12,342 nucleotides of DNA from an uncultured Treponema sp. (GTDB lineage: Bacteria > Spirochaetota > Spirochaetia > Treponematales > Treponemataceae). Location: positions 1 through 12,342 of the forward strand of contig CALFJF010000011.1 of the NCBI GenBank assembly GCA_937877535.1, given 5' to 3'. Positions 1-7,590 of the stretch are shown one piece after another. Made by a program: the position numbers and the translations under genes. Within the stretch, counting starts at the first letter, position 1, and every line of letters begins with the position of its first letter. The notes under the pieces were generated by a model. It was not told the DNA's origin. It saw nothing but the letters and a program-made list of their open reading frames with translations, and did no database searches.

Positions 1-549
1 AAAACGATTTTCGAGATTGAAGGCGCGAAAACTTGCGCAATCGAAGTGAATTCTTTCTCAAAGCCAGCGGGATTTACGGGCGTTCGCTTGGGCTGGTCAA
101 TCGTGCCGAATGACTTGAAATTTGCGGACGGCACAAGCGTAAACAAAGACTGGAACCGCGTGATGACGACGCTCTTTAACGGTGCGTCAAACATCGCGCA
201 GGCGGGCGGATTGGCGGCTCTTGACGAGCAGGGCTTGGCTGACATGAAAGCGCAGGTCGATTATTACCTTGAAAACGGCAAAAAAATCAAGGAAACGCTT
301 GACGGCGAGAATTTCAAAAAACTCGGTGTCGAAGCGTATTTTACGGGAAACGGCCCGTATGTGTGGGCGAAATTCCCGAATAAAAAGAGCTGGGAAGTCT
401 TTGACGCGATTTTGGACAAATGCCACATCGTCACAACTCCTGGAAGCGGCTTTGGCCCTAGCGGCGAGAGTTTTATCCGCTTCAGTTCGTTCGGTCACAA
501 GGCTGACATCGAAGAAGCGTGCAAAAGATTGACCGAGTTTTCGCTCTAA
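1..549 (+). CDS. dapL: LL-diaminopimelate aminotransferase, C-terminal part (5' end outside window)
   Basis: This is a PLP-dependent class I/II aminotransferase that converts tetrahydrodipicolinate plus glutamate to LL-2,6-diaminopimelate in one step, feeding lysine and peptidoglycan synthesis in the cytoplasm. The frame is open from base 1, giving 182 residues, or a little under half of a DapL of about 410 residues. The PLP-lysine motif SFSKPAGFTGVRLGW is visible (Lys at bases 61-63). Further family blocks follow: FNGASNIAQAG, GPYVWAKFPN, TTPGSGFGPSGE and FIRFSSFGH, whose arginine is expected to bind the substrate carboxylate. From memory these blocks align almost gap-free with plant and Leptospira DapL. 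A GTG at 46 is internal and not a start. The gene ends 20 bases before a hairpin terminator. Family assignment is confident; only upstream sequence is missing. Confidence 0.93.
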   Translation, partial: KTIFEIEGAKTCAIEVNSFSKPAGFTGVRLGWSIVPNDLKFADGTSVNKDWNRVMTTLFNGASNIAQAGGLAALDEQGLADMKAQVDYYLENGKKIKETLDGENFKKLGVEAYFTGNGPYVWAKFPNKKSWEVFDAILDKCHIVTTPGSGFGPSGESFIRFSSFGHKADIEEACKRLTEFSL

Positions 550-568
550 TCGCTCTCAAAACAATAAA

Positions 569-612
569 AAACCTGTTCGGAACATTGCGTTTTCAGAACA
601 GGTTTCTTTTTT
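569..612. terminator. Bidirectional rho-independent terminator between dapL and the convergent exported-protein gene
   Basis: A perfect 10-bp inverted repeat, AAACCTGTTC at 569-578 and GAACAGGTTT at 596-605, encloses a 17-base loop. It is followed by TTTCTTTTTT at 603-612 on the plus strand. The A-rich run just before the left arm (561-570) supplies the U-tract for minus-strand transcription. The hairpin lies between two convergent stop codons, so one structure probably ends both transcripts. Confidence 0.85.
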
Positions 613-1858
613 AGAGCGTTTTTTTGTAGCCGATTATTGCTTTTACGTCGATGGCACTGTTGCAATAAGACGCTTGAAGCGACGCTCCAAAAAAACCGCC
701 AAGAAGTTCTGTTTCTAAAAATGGCGCACCTTTGATTTCGCTTTTTTCCATGTCAATAGAAATATCTTTGAAATACGTTTCTTCTAAAGAAAACATGAGG
801 TTCAAACCTGCTCGGACGCGCGAATTTCTTATGACAAACTTATCCGTGTAAATCATAAGATTCGCTCCGAGCGTATTTTTTTCTCCGATGAACGTGAGAT
901 GCTGATACGAAAAATCGTCGTATCTGCCTTCTAGGAGTTTTTGAGGAATATTAAAAACGGAAAGATTCACACCGCCATTTCTCAGTTTCATTCGTGGCTC
1001 TAAAAATAGAAACAATTTTTCGTCTATTTTTTTTACATCGAGTTTTTTTTTCCACTCAAGATTTTCGAATCCCACCTGCATAAAAATTGAGCGCGATTCT
1101 GGAGAGCCGATGAGCGCGGTTGCTCCCGCGTGAAGAAATATTCGCTTTATAACAAGGAATGCGTCTTCGTTATTGCTGTTTTCGTCTTCAAGCGGAATTC
1201 CAATTCCCGCTGCAATGTCAATCGTCGCGATTTTTGTAACGGTGGCAAATCGAAGGTCTATGTTTGGCATAAAATCGGACTGGATTTTATCTTTGCTTGT
1301 ATTTGTTTTGGCTTCTTCATTCCAGTCTTTGACGACTTTTGTGTTGTTGTAAACGTAGAGCGCACCCGCGAGCGGTTTATTTGCAAGTCGGATTGTAACG
1401 CTGCCTCCATATCCGCCGAGCGGGTAGAGAGCAAGCCCGTTTGGACTTGTGTAACTTTGCAAAAGCGGAGAAGCAATCGAAGAAATGGCGAATTGATGCC
1501 TTAAAAACGAATCTTTGCCAATGGAATCCGCTTCTCCGATGAACAATGACAAAAAGTGCGAAACGCTCGTTGACGGGTGGGCATACGTGAGCGACAGTTC
1601 GCCCATTTTTACTGCGGATTGATTGTCCTCAAAAAGACCGTTTTCCATGAGGTCGCCCGTTTTGAGCGAAACCTCGGTGCGGATAAAAATATTTTCAGTA
1701 AAATTGAGTTGTCCCGTAAGGTATCCTCGCAGTTTTGCTTCTTTTGATTTGTTCAATTCCGCACACATTGCCGCTTCCCCAGTGAAGAAAATTTCAGCAT
1801 TTGCAGAAAGAGTTGAGATGAAAAGTGCAAAAAAAATGGCGTTCAATCTGAATTTCAT
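611..1858 (-). CDS. Exported, beta-rich protein of unknown family (possible outer-membrane barrel)
   Basis: I do not recognise a named family in this 415-residue protein. The N-terminus is a good signal peptide: basic MKFR, a hydrophobic core at residues 7-18, and an ANA site giving likely signal peptidase I cleavage after residue 21. There is no lipobox cysteine, so it is not a lipoprotein. The mature part has many short stretches of alternating polar and hydrophobic residues separated by Asp/Asn/Gly/Lys-rich turns (for example RIFLHAGATALIG, LGANLMIYTDKF and DVKAIIGYKK at the end). This fits an outer-membrane beta-barrel or another all-beta envelope protein. The ATG has a good GGGAG ribosome site eight bases upstream (plus-strand 1867-1871). 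The gene is transcribed alone, divergently from cheA, and the divergence alone does not link it to chemotaxis. The gene call is confident; location is inferred and function unknown. Confidence 0.82.
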   Translation of the reverse strand: MKFRLNAIFFALFISTLSANAEIFFTGEAAMCAELNKSKEAKLRGYLTGQLNFTENIFIRTEVSLKTGDLMENGLFEDNQSAVKMGELSLTYAHPSTSVSHFLSLFIGEADSIGKDSFLRHQFAISSIASPLLQSYTSPNGLALYPLGGYGGSVTIRLANKPLAGALYVYNNTKVVKDWNEEAKTNTSKDKIQSDFMPNIDLRFATVTKIATIDIAAGIGIPLEDENSNNEDAFLVIKRIFLHAGATALIGSPESRSIFMQVGFENLEWKKKLDVKKIDEKLFLFLEPRMKLRNGGVNLSVFNIPQKLLEGRYDDFSYQHLTFIGEKNTLGANLMIYTDKFVIRNSRVRAGLNLMFSLEETYFKDISIDMEKSEIKGAPFLETELLGGFFGASLQASYCNSAIDVKAIIGYKKTL

Positions 1859-1885
1859 TGAAAAAACTCCCGAAAATCTCTATAA

Positions 1886-1891
1886 ATTATA
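1886..1891 (-). promoter_or_regulatory. Candidate -10 box for the exported-protein gene
   Basis: A perfect TATAAT on the minus strand would start transcription about 21 bases before the ATG at 1858, leaving room for the GGGAG ribosome site. The matching -35 region, 17 bases upstream, reads TATTTT and is poor. The region is generally AT-rich, so the match could be chance. Confidence 0.35.
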
Positions 1892-1907
1892 TCGTATAAT
1901 GTCGGCG

Positions 1908-1923
1908 GAAAATATATATTTTC
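1908..1923. promoter_or_regulatory. 16-bp perfect palindrome in the exported-protein gene/cheA intergenic region
   Basis: GAAAATATATATTTTC is a perfect dyad. It sits three bases upstream of the candidate cheA -35 box and within the upstream region of the divergent gene. Position and symmetry suit an operator for a dimeric regulator. An AT-only core can also arise by chance, and no regulator is encoded nearby. Confidence 0.35.
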
Positions 1924-1926
1924 TGC

Positions 1927-1954
1927 TTGACTTTGAAAAAACAGCGGGTAAAAT
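1927..1954 (+). promoter_or_regulatory. Candidate sigma-70-type promoter of the chemotaxis operon
   Basis: TTGACT at 1927-1932 and TAAAAT at 1949-1954 are separated by 16 bases, each one mismatch from consensus. A start site 6-8 bases after the -10 box would fall at or next to the cheA ATG at 1961, predicting a leaderless or nearly leaderless transcript. No Shine-Dalgarno sequence lies in front of cheA, which agrees with this reading. Confidence 0.5.
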
Positions 1955-1960
1955 AAAAGT

Positions 1961-4396
1961 ATGAGCGATTATCTTGACGCAGGCAACGAAGAGTTGTTGA
2001 AGGACTATTTCTCTGAATCGGAGCAAATGGTCGATAATTTGGAAAGCAATATCCTTGCGATTGAGCAGGATCCTAACAATCACGACGCAATCGATGAAAT
2101 ATTCCGTGCGGCGCATACTTTGAAGGGAAATTCTGCCACAGTTGAATTTACGGAAATATCCCATTTTGCACACACAATGGAAGACCTTTTGGACGAGGTT
2201 CGTTCTGACCGTGTAAAAGTTACAGAGGATGTGGTTGACACGCTTCTTACCGCACTCGATGTAATCAAGGCAATGCTTGGAGCACGGCAAAATGGCGGCG
2301 TTTACGGCGAAAGCGTTGATGACATTTCAAACAAAATCCGTTCAATGATTCCTGATGGCTCAGGAAAATCAAAGGCTGCCCCCGCAAAAAGTGCGCCAAA
2401 ACCGCAAGCCTCGGCTGCAAGTGCGCCCAAACCTGCGACTCCTGCGGCTTCAAAATCAAACGAGGCAAATGGACAGGTTGTTGTTTCAATGCCAGAGTAC
2501 GAACTTGCTGAACTCAAACAAGGGTGTTCTGGTGGACAAAAATTGTGGGGAGTTACGGTCGTATTTGACGAGAATAATCCGATGAACTCCGTGGGCGGAA
2601 TTCAGATTTTTGCCGCTCTTAAAAATGTTGGAACTGTTTTGAAAACTGTTCCAGATTTTGACGCTCTTTATGAAGACGAGTTTCATCGCGAAGTTGTTTA
2701 CTATATTGCGGCAGAGTGTGATGCTTCAACTCTTGAAGACCGTGCGTTTATGGACGATGTTACGTTGAGCGCTGACGCAAAGTGTCTTGATAACGCAATC
2801 GCAAAAGAGTCGGTTCAAGATGAAGTTGCTTCGGTTGCTGAACCGCAAGCCGCACAACCCGAATCTCCTGCTCCAGCACCCGCTCCCGTTGCGGAAACTC
2901 CAAAACCTGCTGAAAGCGCGCCTGCAAAGCCTGCCGAAAGTGCAAAGCCCGCAGCGAAACCTGCTGCAAAGGCTGCCTCAAAAGGTGCTCCTGCGAGTGG
3001 ACACGCTCAGCAAAGTTCGATTCTCCGCGTAGATTCAAAACGAATTGATTATCTTTTGAATCTCATTTCTGAGACGGTTATTACAAAAGCGGCGTTCAAT
3101 CAAAGTTCTTCGCATTTTGCGGATTTGCTTGTGCAGTTCCAGACGCTCGATGCTGCCTTTAAGGAAAAAATCCGAAAGATGTTTGAGCAACTTCCGCAGT
3201 ATCTTGAAGAAATCCAAAACGGAGTTGCCATTAAGGACATAAAAGCGAATGTGTTGCAAGAGTTCGGCGACATTGCAAATTATTTTGATTCGTTTGAAAC
3301 AAAATTCAAAGATTTGAACACAAAACTTCATTCTTCAACTCAAAATCTTGGGCGAATCGCTGGTGAGTTGCAAGAAGGCGTTATGAAAATCCGAATGGTT
3401 CCGATTAGTCAGATTTTCGACCGATTCCCGCGCGTTGTTCGCGATTTGCAGCGAGACCTTGGAAAGAAAGTTACGCTCCAGATTGAAGGTGAGGAAACCG
3501 AACTTGACAAAACGGTCATCGACGACTTGATGGACCCGATTATGCACTGTGTGCGCAATTCCGTTGACCATGGAATCGAATCTCCAGAGAAGCGGCGCGA
3601 AGCGGGAAAAGAAGAAACGGGAACGGTTCTTTTGAAGGCTGAGAACGAAGGCAACATGATTATCATCGACGTTGTTGACGACGGTGGCGGAATCAATGTT
3701 GAAAAAGTCAAAAACAAGGCAATTTCAAAGGGGTTGATTCATCCGAATAAAGTTCTTTCCGACCAAGAAGCGGCGCAACTTATCTTTATGCCAGGATTTT
3801 CTACGGCGGACAAAATTACGAACGTTTCTGGACGTGGCGTTGGTCTTGACGTTGTAAAAACAATGATTGAAAAACTCAACGGCACAGTTAATGTTACGAC
3901 TGAAATGGGACGCGGGTCAAAGTTTAGCATTCGGTTGCCGCTTACGCTTGCGATTATTCAAGGACTTTTGGTTCGCGTTGGACGAGAAATCTACTCGATT
4001 CCGATTGCGTCGGTTATCGAAAGTGTGCGCGTTCGCAAAGCAGAAATCAATACGATTGATAATTATGAAGTTCTGAACGTTAGAAACGAAGTCGTGAGTG
4101 TGCTTCGTTTGAGTCGGCTTTTCAATATTCGCTCAACAGAAGAAAGTGAATATTGTTTTGTGGTTATCGTCGGTTCTCAAGAGAAAAAAATCGGTATCAT
4201 GGTTGATACGCTCATCGGCGAGGAAGACGTTGTAATAAAACCGCTCCGCGACCAGTTTACGCAGTCGCCGGGTGTTGCGGGCGCATCCATTTTGGGCGAC
4301 GGTTCGGTTTCGCTCATCGTTGACGTAAATCAGTTGCTTGAACTTGGCGTTCGGCAGGAAATCGAGGCGCGAGCGGAAGCGCGACCGTCGGACTAA
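1961..4396 (+). CDS. cheA: Chemotaxis histidine kinase CheA with extended dimerisation domain
   Basis: This 811-residue cytoplasmic kinase autophosphorylates under MCP control and passes phosphate to CheY. Domains in order: P1 Hpt (1-130) with phospho-acceptor His52 in AAHTLKGNSA; an Ala/Pro/Lys linker (132-168); a P2-like CheY-binding region (about 171-275); a second long Ala/Pro/Lys linker (about 290-350); P3 dimerisation (352-480); P4 ATPase (about 485-660) with the N box around HCVRNSVDHG (529-538), DDGGG (573-577) and GRGVGLD (624-630); and a P5 CheW-like domain (665-800). In E. coli CheA about 40 residues separate LVGELVI from LQESVM; here LISETVI and LQEGVM are about 102 apart, so P3 carries roughly 62 extra residues. 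An enlarged CheA dimerisation domain has been described in Treponema denticola. The start fits P1 homology although no Shine-Dalgarno is visible. cheW follows after 9 bases. Confidence 0.96.
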   Translation: MSDYLDAGNEELLKDYFSESEQMVDNLESNILAIEQDPNNHDAIDEIFRAAHTLKGNSATVEFTEISHFAHTMEDLLDEVRSDRVKVTEDVVDTLLTALDVIKAMLGARQNGGVYGESVDDISNKIRSMIPDGSGKSKAAPAKSAPKPQASAASAPKPATPAASKSNEANGQVVVSMPEYELAELKQGCSGGQKLWGVTVVFDENNPMNSVGGIQIFAALKNVGTVLKTVPDFDALYEDEFHREVVYYIAAECDASTLEDRAFMDDVTLSADAKCLDNAIAKESVQDEVASVAEPQAAQPESPAPAPAPVAETPKPAESAPAKPAESAKPAAKPAAKAASKGAPASGHAQQSSILRVDSKRIDYLLNLISETVITKAAFNQSSSHFADLLVQFQTLDAAFKEKIRKMFEQLPQYLEEIQNGVAIKDIKANVLQEFGDIANYFDSFETKFKDLNTKLHSSTQNLGRIAGELQEGVMKIRMVPISQIFDRFPRVVRDLQRDLGKKVTLQIEGEETELDKTVIDDLMDPIMHCVRNSVDHGIESPEKRREAGKEETGTVLLKAENEGNMIIIDVVDDGGGINVEKVKNKAISKGLIHPNKVLSDQEAAQLIFMPGFSTADKITNVSGRGVGLDVVKTMIEKLNGTVNVTTEMGRGSKFSIRLPLTLAIIQGLLVRVGREIYSIPIASVIESVRVRKAEINTIDNYEVLNVRNEVVSVLRLSRLFNIRSTEESEYCFVVIVGSQEKKIGIMVDTLIGEEDVVIKPLRDQFTQSPGVAGASILGDGSVSLIVDVNQLLELGVRQEIEARAEARPSD

Positions 4397-4405
4397 GGGG
4401 GAATC

Positions 4406-5842
4406 ATGGCAGAACAAGTTCAATCAATAAATGCGGCTCTCAAAGAAAGTCTTGGGAATTTGCAAAGTTTCGCAGGTCCTTCAGAAGATGCAAAACCTGA
4501 CGCGCTTGCCGCTGTAATCGATTACAAAATGGTTACTTTCTCGCTTGCGGGAAAGGATTATGCGATTGACATTATGAAAGTGAAGGAAATCGCAAAGGCG
4601 GGAAGATTTACATACGTTCCAAACTCGCTTCCGTTTGTTTTGGGCGTTTATAATCTTCGTGGCGAGATAATTCCAATCGTTGATTTGCGACTTTTTTTCA
4701 ACATCGATGTTCCTGAACGAGCGTTTGACGCGCTTGAAAATATGCTCATCGTGACGATTGGCGAGCAGATGTTTGGAGTCGTTGTTGATGGAATCGATAA
4801 AGTTGTCGGAATCCAAAAGTCTTCGATAAATCCTCCACATCCGCTTTTTGGCGACATCAATATCAAGTATATTCAGGGAGTTGTTGAGGTGAATAATCGC
4901 CTTTACATTCTTCTTGATATTGAGCGGATTTTTGGCGCAAAGCAGGAAAAAGCCGAAGAAACGGTTTCTGACGTGTCGAACGTTGCAATGCAGACGGGGC
5001 AGAAAAAATCGGCTGCACAAAAAATCGCCGAGGCTGCTGCAACGCAAGTGGCAGCGACTCAAAAGCCTCCTGCTCCAGGAGTTCCTCCAAAAGAAGAGCC
5101 AAAAAAGATTGATTATTCGTTTCTTGTAAATGCGCTTTCGAGTATGCGAAAGTTCATCGTAACTCCGCTTAATGAAAATTGGCTTCATAGTCGCTATGAA
5201 AGTTGGGAGCAAGAGCGCGGGGCTGACAAAGTGCAACTTCAAACTGCTGCAGACGCGGAAGCGTTTTTGTCGCCGTTCTTTTCTTCTGGCACAGGTTCTT
5301 GGTGGAGCAAAGATTACGCGGACGCGATTTTCAAAGCGTTGCCAGACAATTCTGCGAAGCAGATTATCGTTTGGAATCCAGGTTGTGGAAAGGGCTACGA
5401 AACATACTCGTTTGCGTGTGTTTTGAAAAAGCGGTATCCTGAGGCTAAGTTTAAGATTTATGCCCACGAAATTGACCTTTTGAGCATATCGAATGCTCCG
5501 CTTGTTTCTGTTCCCGCGGACGTTGCGAACGGTTGGATGTCGCCGTTTATAACAAGAAAGGCAAATGGCGAGGCAACGTTCTCGCAGGCAATTCGGGACG
5601 GAATATTGTTTGAGTATCACGATTGCGCGAACACAAATACGCTTCCGTCGGTGGATATTATACTTGCACGAGATGTGCTTTCGTTCTTGCCCGCCGCTTC
5701 TCAACAAAAACTCTCCGTGGATTTCTCGGAGAAAATCAAAGGGAATGGCGTTGTGATTCTCGGTCAAAACGAAACGTTTGAGGGCGACCCAAGATGGACT
5801 GGTCGTACGGTCGGCTCGATTACGGTTTTCGGTAAAAAATAA
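4406..5842 (+). CDS. cheW: CheW fused to a CheR-like methyltransferase domain
   Basis: This 478-residue protein couples receptors to CheA. Residues about 38-178 form a full CheW domain (FSLAGKDYAIDIMKVKEI, then NLRGEIIPIVDL with the conserved Arg at 85). Residues 180-235 are an Ala/Lys/Pro linker. Residues about 240-478 resemble CheR: VWNPGCGKGYETYS (322-335) matches the SAM-binding block usually written VWSAACSTGEEPYS, AHEID (353-357) stands for ATDID, and ARDVLSFL (421-428) for CRNVLIYF. Several expected SAM contacts seem changed: the N-terminal TNxTxFFR signature is unrecognisable (ADAEAFLSP, 282-290) and the RN pair is RD. The domain may therefore be structural rather than catalytic. A CheW/CheR-like fusion that keeps arrays ordered is known from Treponema denticola. 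A strong AGGGGGA ribosome site (4396-4402) precedes the ATG, and the gene sits between cheA and cheX. Confidence 0.92.
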   Translation: MAEQVQSINAALKESLGNLQSFAGPSEDAKPDALAAVIDYKMVTFSLAGKDYAIDIMKVKEIAKAGRFTYVPNSLPFVLGVYNLRGEIIPIVDLRLFFNIDVPERAFDALENMLIVTIGEQMFGVVVDGIDKVVGIQKSSINPPHPLFGDINIKYIQGVVEVNNRLYILLDIERIFGAKQEKAEETVSDVSNVAMQTGQKKSAAQKIAEAAATQVAATQKPPAPGVPPKEEPKKIDYSFLVNALSSMRKFIVTPLNENWLHSRYESWEQERGADKVQLQTAADAEAFLSPFFSSGTGSWWSKDYADAIFKALPDNSAKQIIVWNPGCGKGYETYSFACVLKKRYPEAKFKIYAHEIDLLSISNAPLVSVPADVANGWMSPFITRKANGEATFSQAIRDGILFEYHDCANTNTLPSVDIILARDVLSFLPAASQQKLSVDFSEKIKGNGVVILGQNETFEGDPRWTGRTVGSITVFGKK

Positions 5843-5873
5843 AAACAAAAAAATAAAAACACAGGAGAAAACT

Positions 5874-6368
5874 ATGAGAGTTGAGTACATTAACCCTTTC
5901 GTCGAGACTTCATATCAGATTTTGAAGGAAGTTCTCGGTGGTGCGACCGTTACTCGCGGTGATTTGTACCTAAAATCAACGGCAATGCCAGTTATGGGTG
6001 TCGCTGCATTTGTCGGACTCGCGGGCGATGTTGAAGGACGCGTTCTTTTTGATATGACGATGGAAACCGCGCTCAATATCGCTTCTGCGATGAATTTTGA
6101 AAAAATGACCGTGTTCGATGACATGGTTAAGGCGACAATTAGCGAACTTGCAAATCTTATTACGGCTCAAGCGGTAACAAAATTGCATGACCTTGGATTT
6201 AAGTTCGACCTTACTCCGCCTGCGCTCTTTGCTGGTGAAAAAATGGAAATTGCGGCTATGGGCGGATTTAAGGGGGACGCTGGCAACGTTGAGGCTTTGA
6301 TTGTTCCGCTCATTACGGATTGTGGAAAAATCGAGGTGAATGTTGCAATCCGAGAGCGCGTTCAGTAA
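5874..6368 (+). CDS. cheX: CheY-P phosphatase CheX
   Basis: CheX dephosphorylates CheY-P, the signal-termination step used by spirochaetes in place of CheZ. The 164-residue length is close to the usual size. The catalytic ExxN signature is present as ELAN (Glu91, Asn94) in the helix ISELANLITAQ. The following PPALFAGEKMEI block and the beta-rich C-terminus (NVEALIVPLI, KIEVNVAIRE) are typical of the CheX/CheC/FliY fold. The frame is open upstream to 5778 inside cheW, but the ATG at 5874 is chosen because AGGAGA lies at 5863-5868 with good spacing and CheX proteins start with a short segment like MRVEYINPF. It follows the cheW fusion by 31 A-rich bases and precedes cheY, so it is cotranscribed with its substrate's gene. 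Confidence 0.94.
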   Translation: MRVEYINPFVETSYQILKEVLGGATVTRGDLYLKSTAMPVMGVAAFVGLAGDVEGRVLFDMTMETALNIASAMNFEKMTVFDDMVKATISELANLITAQAVTKLHDLGFKFDLTPPALFAGEKMEIAAMGGFKGDAGNVEALIVPLITDCGKIEVNVAIRERVQ

Positions 6369-6423
6369 TATAGAGATATAAAAATAGATAAAGAAAAGCA
6401 AATAAACGGAAAGGAGTGCCGAA

Positions 6424-6858
6424 ATGAAAACAAAAGGAGATTTTCCTTCAATCAATGAGCGACCGCCTGAAGGCATGAATGCCGATGGAACTAAAATCCG
6501 CGTGCTGGTTGTGGACGATTCTATGTTCGTTGCAAAGCAACTTGGTCAGATTTTGACGAGCGAAGGCTACGAGGTTGTTGCTACGGCTGTTGACGGAAAG
6601 GATGGCGTTGATAAATATAAGGATTTGTGTCCGAACGTTGATTTGGTTACGATGGACATTACGATGCCGAGAATGGATGGAATTACTGCTCTTGAGCAGA
6701 TTATGGCGTTCGATAAAAATGCTCGCGTCGTTATGGTCAGTGCTCTTGGAAAAGAGGAACTCGTCAAAAAATCTCTTATGCTCGGTGCAAAAAATTACAT
6801 CGTAAAACCGCTCGACCGTAAAAAGGTTCTTGAGCGAATCAGCGCATCGATGAAATAA
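6424..6858 (+). CDS. cheY: Chemotaxis response regulator CheY
   Basis: This 144-residue single-domain receiver accepts phosphate from CheA and binds the flagellar motor switch. The whole catalytic set is visible: acidic pair Asp31/Asp32 (VLVVDDS), phospho-acceptor Asp78 (TMDITMPRMDG), Ser106 in the switch Thr/Ser position (MVSALGK), aromatic switch Tyr125 and Lys128 (NYIVKPL). A tail of about 24 residues, MKTKGDFPSINERPPEGMNA onward, precedes the receiver; E. coli CheY lacks it. The start at 6424 is supported by AAGGAG at 6411-6416 with 7-base spacing. An internal ATG (Met18, at 6475) has a much poorer site. It is the last gene of the chemotaxis operon, 55 bases after cheX, and is followed at once by a strong terminator. 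Confidence 0.96.
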   Translation: MKTKGDFPSINERPPEGMNADGTKIRVLVVDDSMFVAKQLGQILTSEGYEVVATAVDGKDGVDKYKDLCPNVDLVTMDITMPRMDGITALEQIMAFDKNARVVMVSALGKEELVKKSLMLGAKNYIVKPLDRKKVLERISASMK

Positions 6859-6861
6859 ATC

Positions 6862-6892
6862 AAAAAATCGCCCTAACAGGGCGATTTTTTTT
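6862..6892. terminator. Rho-independent terminator of the chemotaxis operon (bidirectional)
   Basis: A hairpin with a 13-bp stem (6862-6874 paired with 6878-6890; GC core ATCGCCCT/AGGGCGAT) and a 3-base AAC loop starts four bases after the cheY stop. An eight-T run lies at 6885-6892 and an A-run on the 5' side. The symmetry lets it also end the convergent aquaporin transcript. Confidence 0.92.
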
Positions 6893-6919
6893 ACATTTTT
6901 TCAATAATTAGTAGTGGTT

Positions 6920-7585
6920 TTATTTCTTTTCCAAACACTTGTAGCAAACAGCGGCAAGCGCACCTCCCAAGAGTGGCGCGATGATAAAAACCCAAACTTC
7001 TCCAAGTGCGTTGCCACCTGCTATTAAAGCAGGACCAAATGAACGCGCGGGATTTACGCTTGTTCCCGTGAGCGGAATTCCAAACAGATGAATGAGAACG
7101 AGCGTAAGACCGATTACGATTCCTCCGAATGAACCGTGATTTTCCTTTGAAGACGTAACTCCGAGAATCGCAAAAACGAAAACGAACGTCAAAATGATTT
7201 CTACAAGAATCGAAAGACCTGCGCTCCCCGCGTAAAATCCGTTTGTGCCAAGTCCAGAGAAATTACCAGCCGAAAGAATCGCTTTTAAGACAACGGCTCC
7301 CACGATTCCTCCGAGAAATTGAGAAACGACGTAAAGCGCAAAATCTTTTGCACTCATTCTGCCTGCAACAAAGCAGCCGAGTGAAACTGCGGGATTTACG
7401 TGGCAGCCAGACACATTTCCCACCGAATATGCCATTGCCACGATGACAAGTCCAAAGGCGAGCGCGGTGATGAGATGACCTGCATTTCCTGCGGCGCACC
7501 CAGAAACGACCGCCGTTCCACAGCCAAAGACCACAAGAACAAACGTTCCCAAAAATTCGGCAACGTACTTTTTGATTGAATCCAT
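6920..7585 (-). CDS. aqpZ: AqpZ-type aquaporin (MIP family water channel)
   Basis: This is a 221-residue inner-membrane channel with six hydrophobic segments and two NPA half-helices: HVNPAVSLG (NPA 64-66) and SVNPARSFGPA (NPA 178-180). By alignment from memory to E. coli AqpZ, the selectivity filter is conserved as Phe44, His166, Thr175 and Arg181. This predicts water rather than glycerol transport. The reading frame extends upstream to 7648, but the ATG at 7585 is chosen because AAGGAGA sits just before it and MDSIKKYVAEFLGTF is the normal family N-terminus. The longer form would add a polar tail lying within the promoter and leader. It is a single gene with its own promoter, converging on the chemotaxis operon and divergent from tRNA-Val. 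A role in osmotic adjustment is inference. Confidence 0.93.
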   Translation of the reverse strand: MDSIKKYVAEFLGTFVLVVFGCGTAVVSGCAAGNAGHLITALAFGLVIVAMAYSVGNVSGCHVNPAVSLGCFVAGRMSAKDFALYVVSQFLGGIVGAVVLKAILSAGNFSGLGTNGFYAGSAGLSILVEIILTFVFVFAILGVTSSKENHGSFGGIVIGLTLVLIHLFGIPLTGTSVNPARSFGPALIAGGNALGEVWVFIIAPLLGGALAAVCYKCLEKK

Positions 7586-7590
7586 TAGAT

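Noticed and set aside
2340..3010. Ala/Pro/Lys-rich low-complexity stretches in cheA as possible repeats or insertions
   Set aside because: They are ordinary flexible linkers on either side of P2, in frame and without exact tandem DNA units or mobile-element ends.
5778..5873. Longer start for CheX (overlapping the cheW end)
   Set aside because: It would add 32 residues without homology. The AGGAGA site and the family N-terminus support 5874.
4481..5890. 469-codon open frame on the minus strand opposite the cheW fusion
   Set aside because: It lies exactly antisense to a clearly recognised gene, is rich in Arg, Lys, Cys and Phe without any domain pattern, and has no ribosome site. It is a codon-bias shadow.
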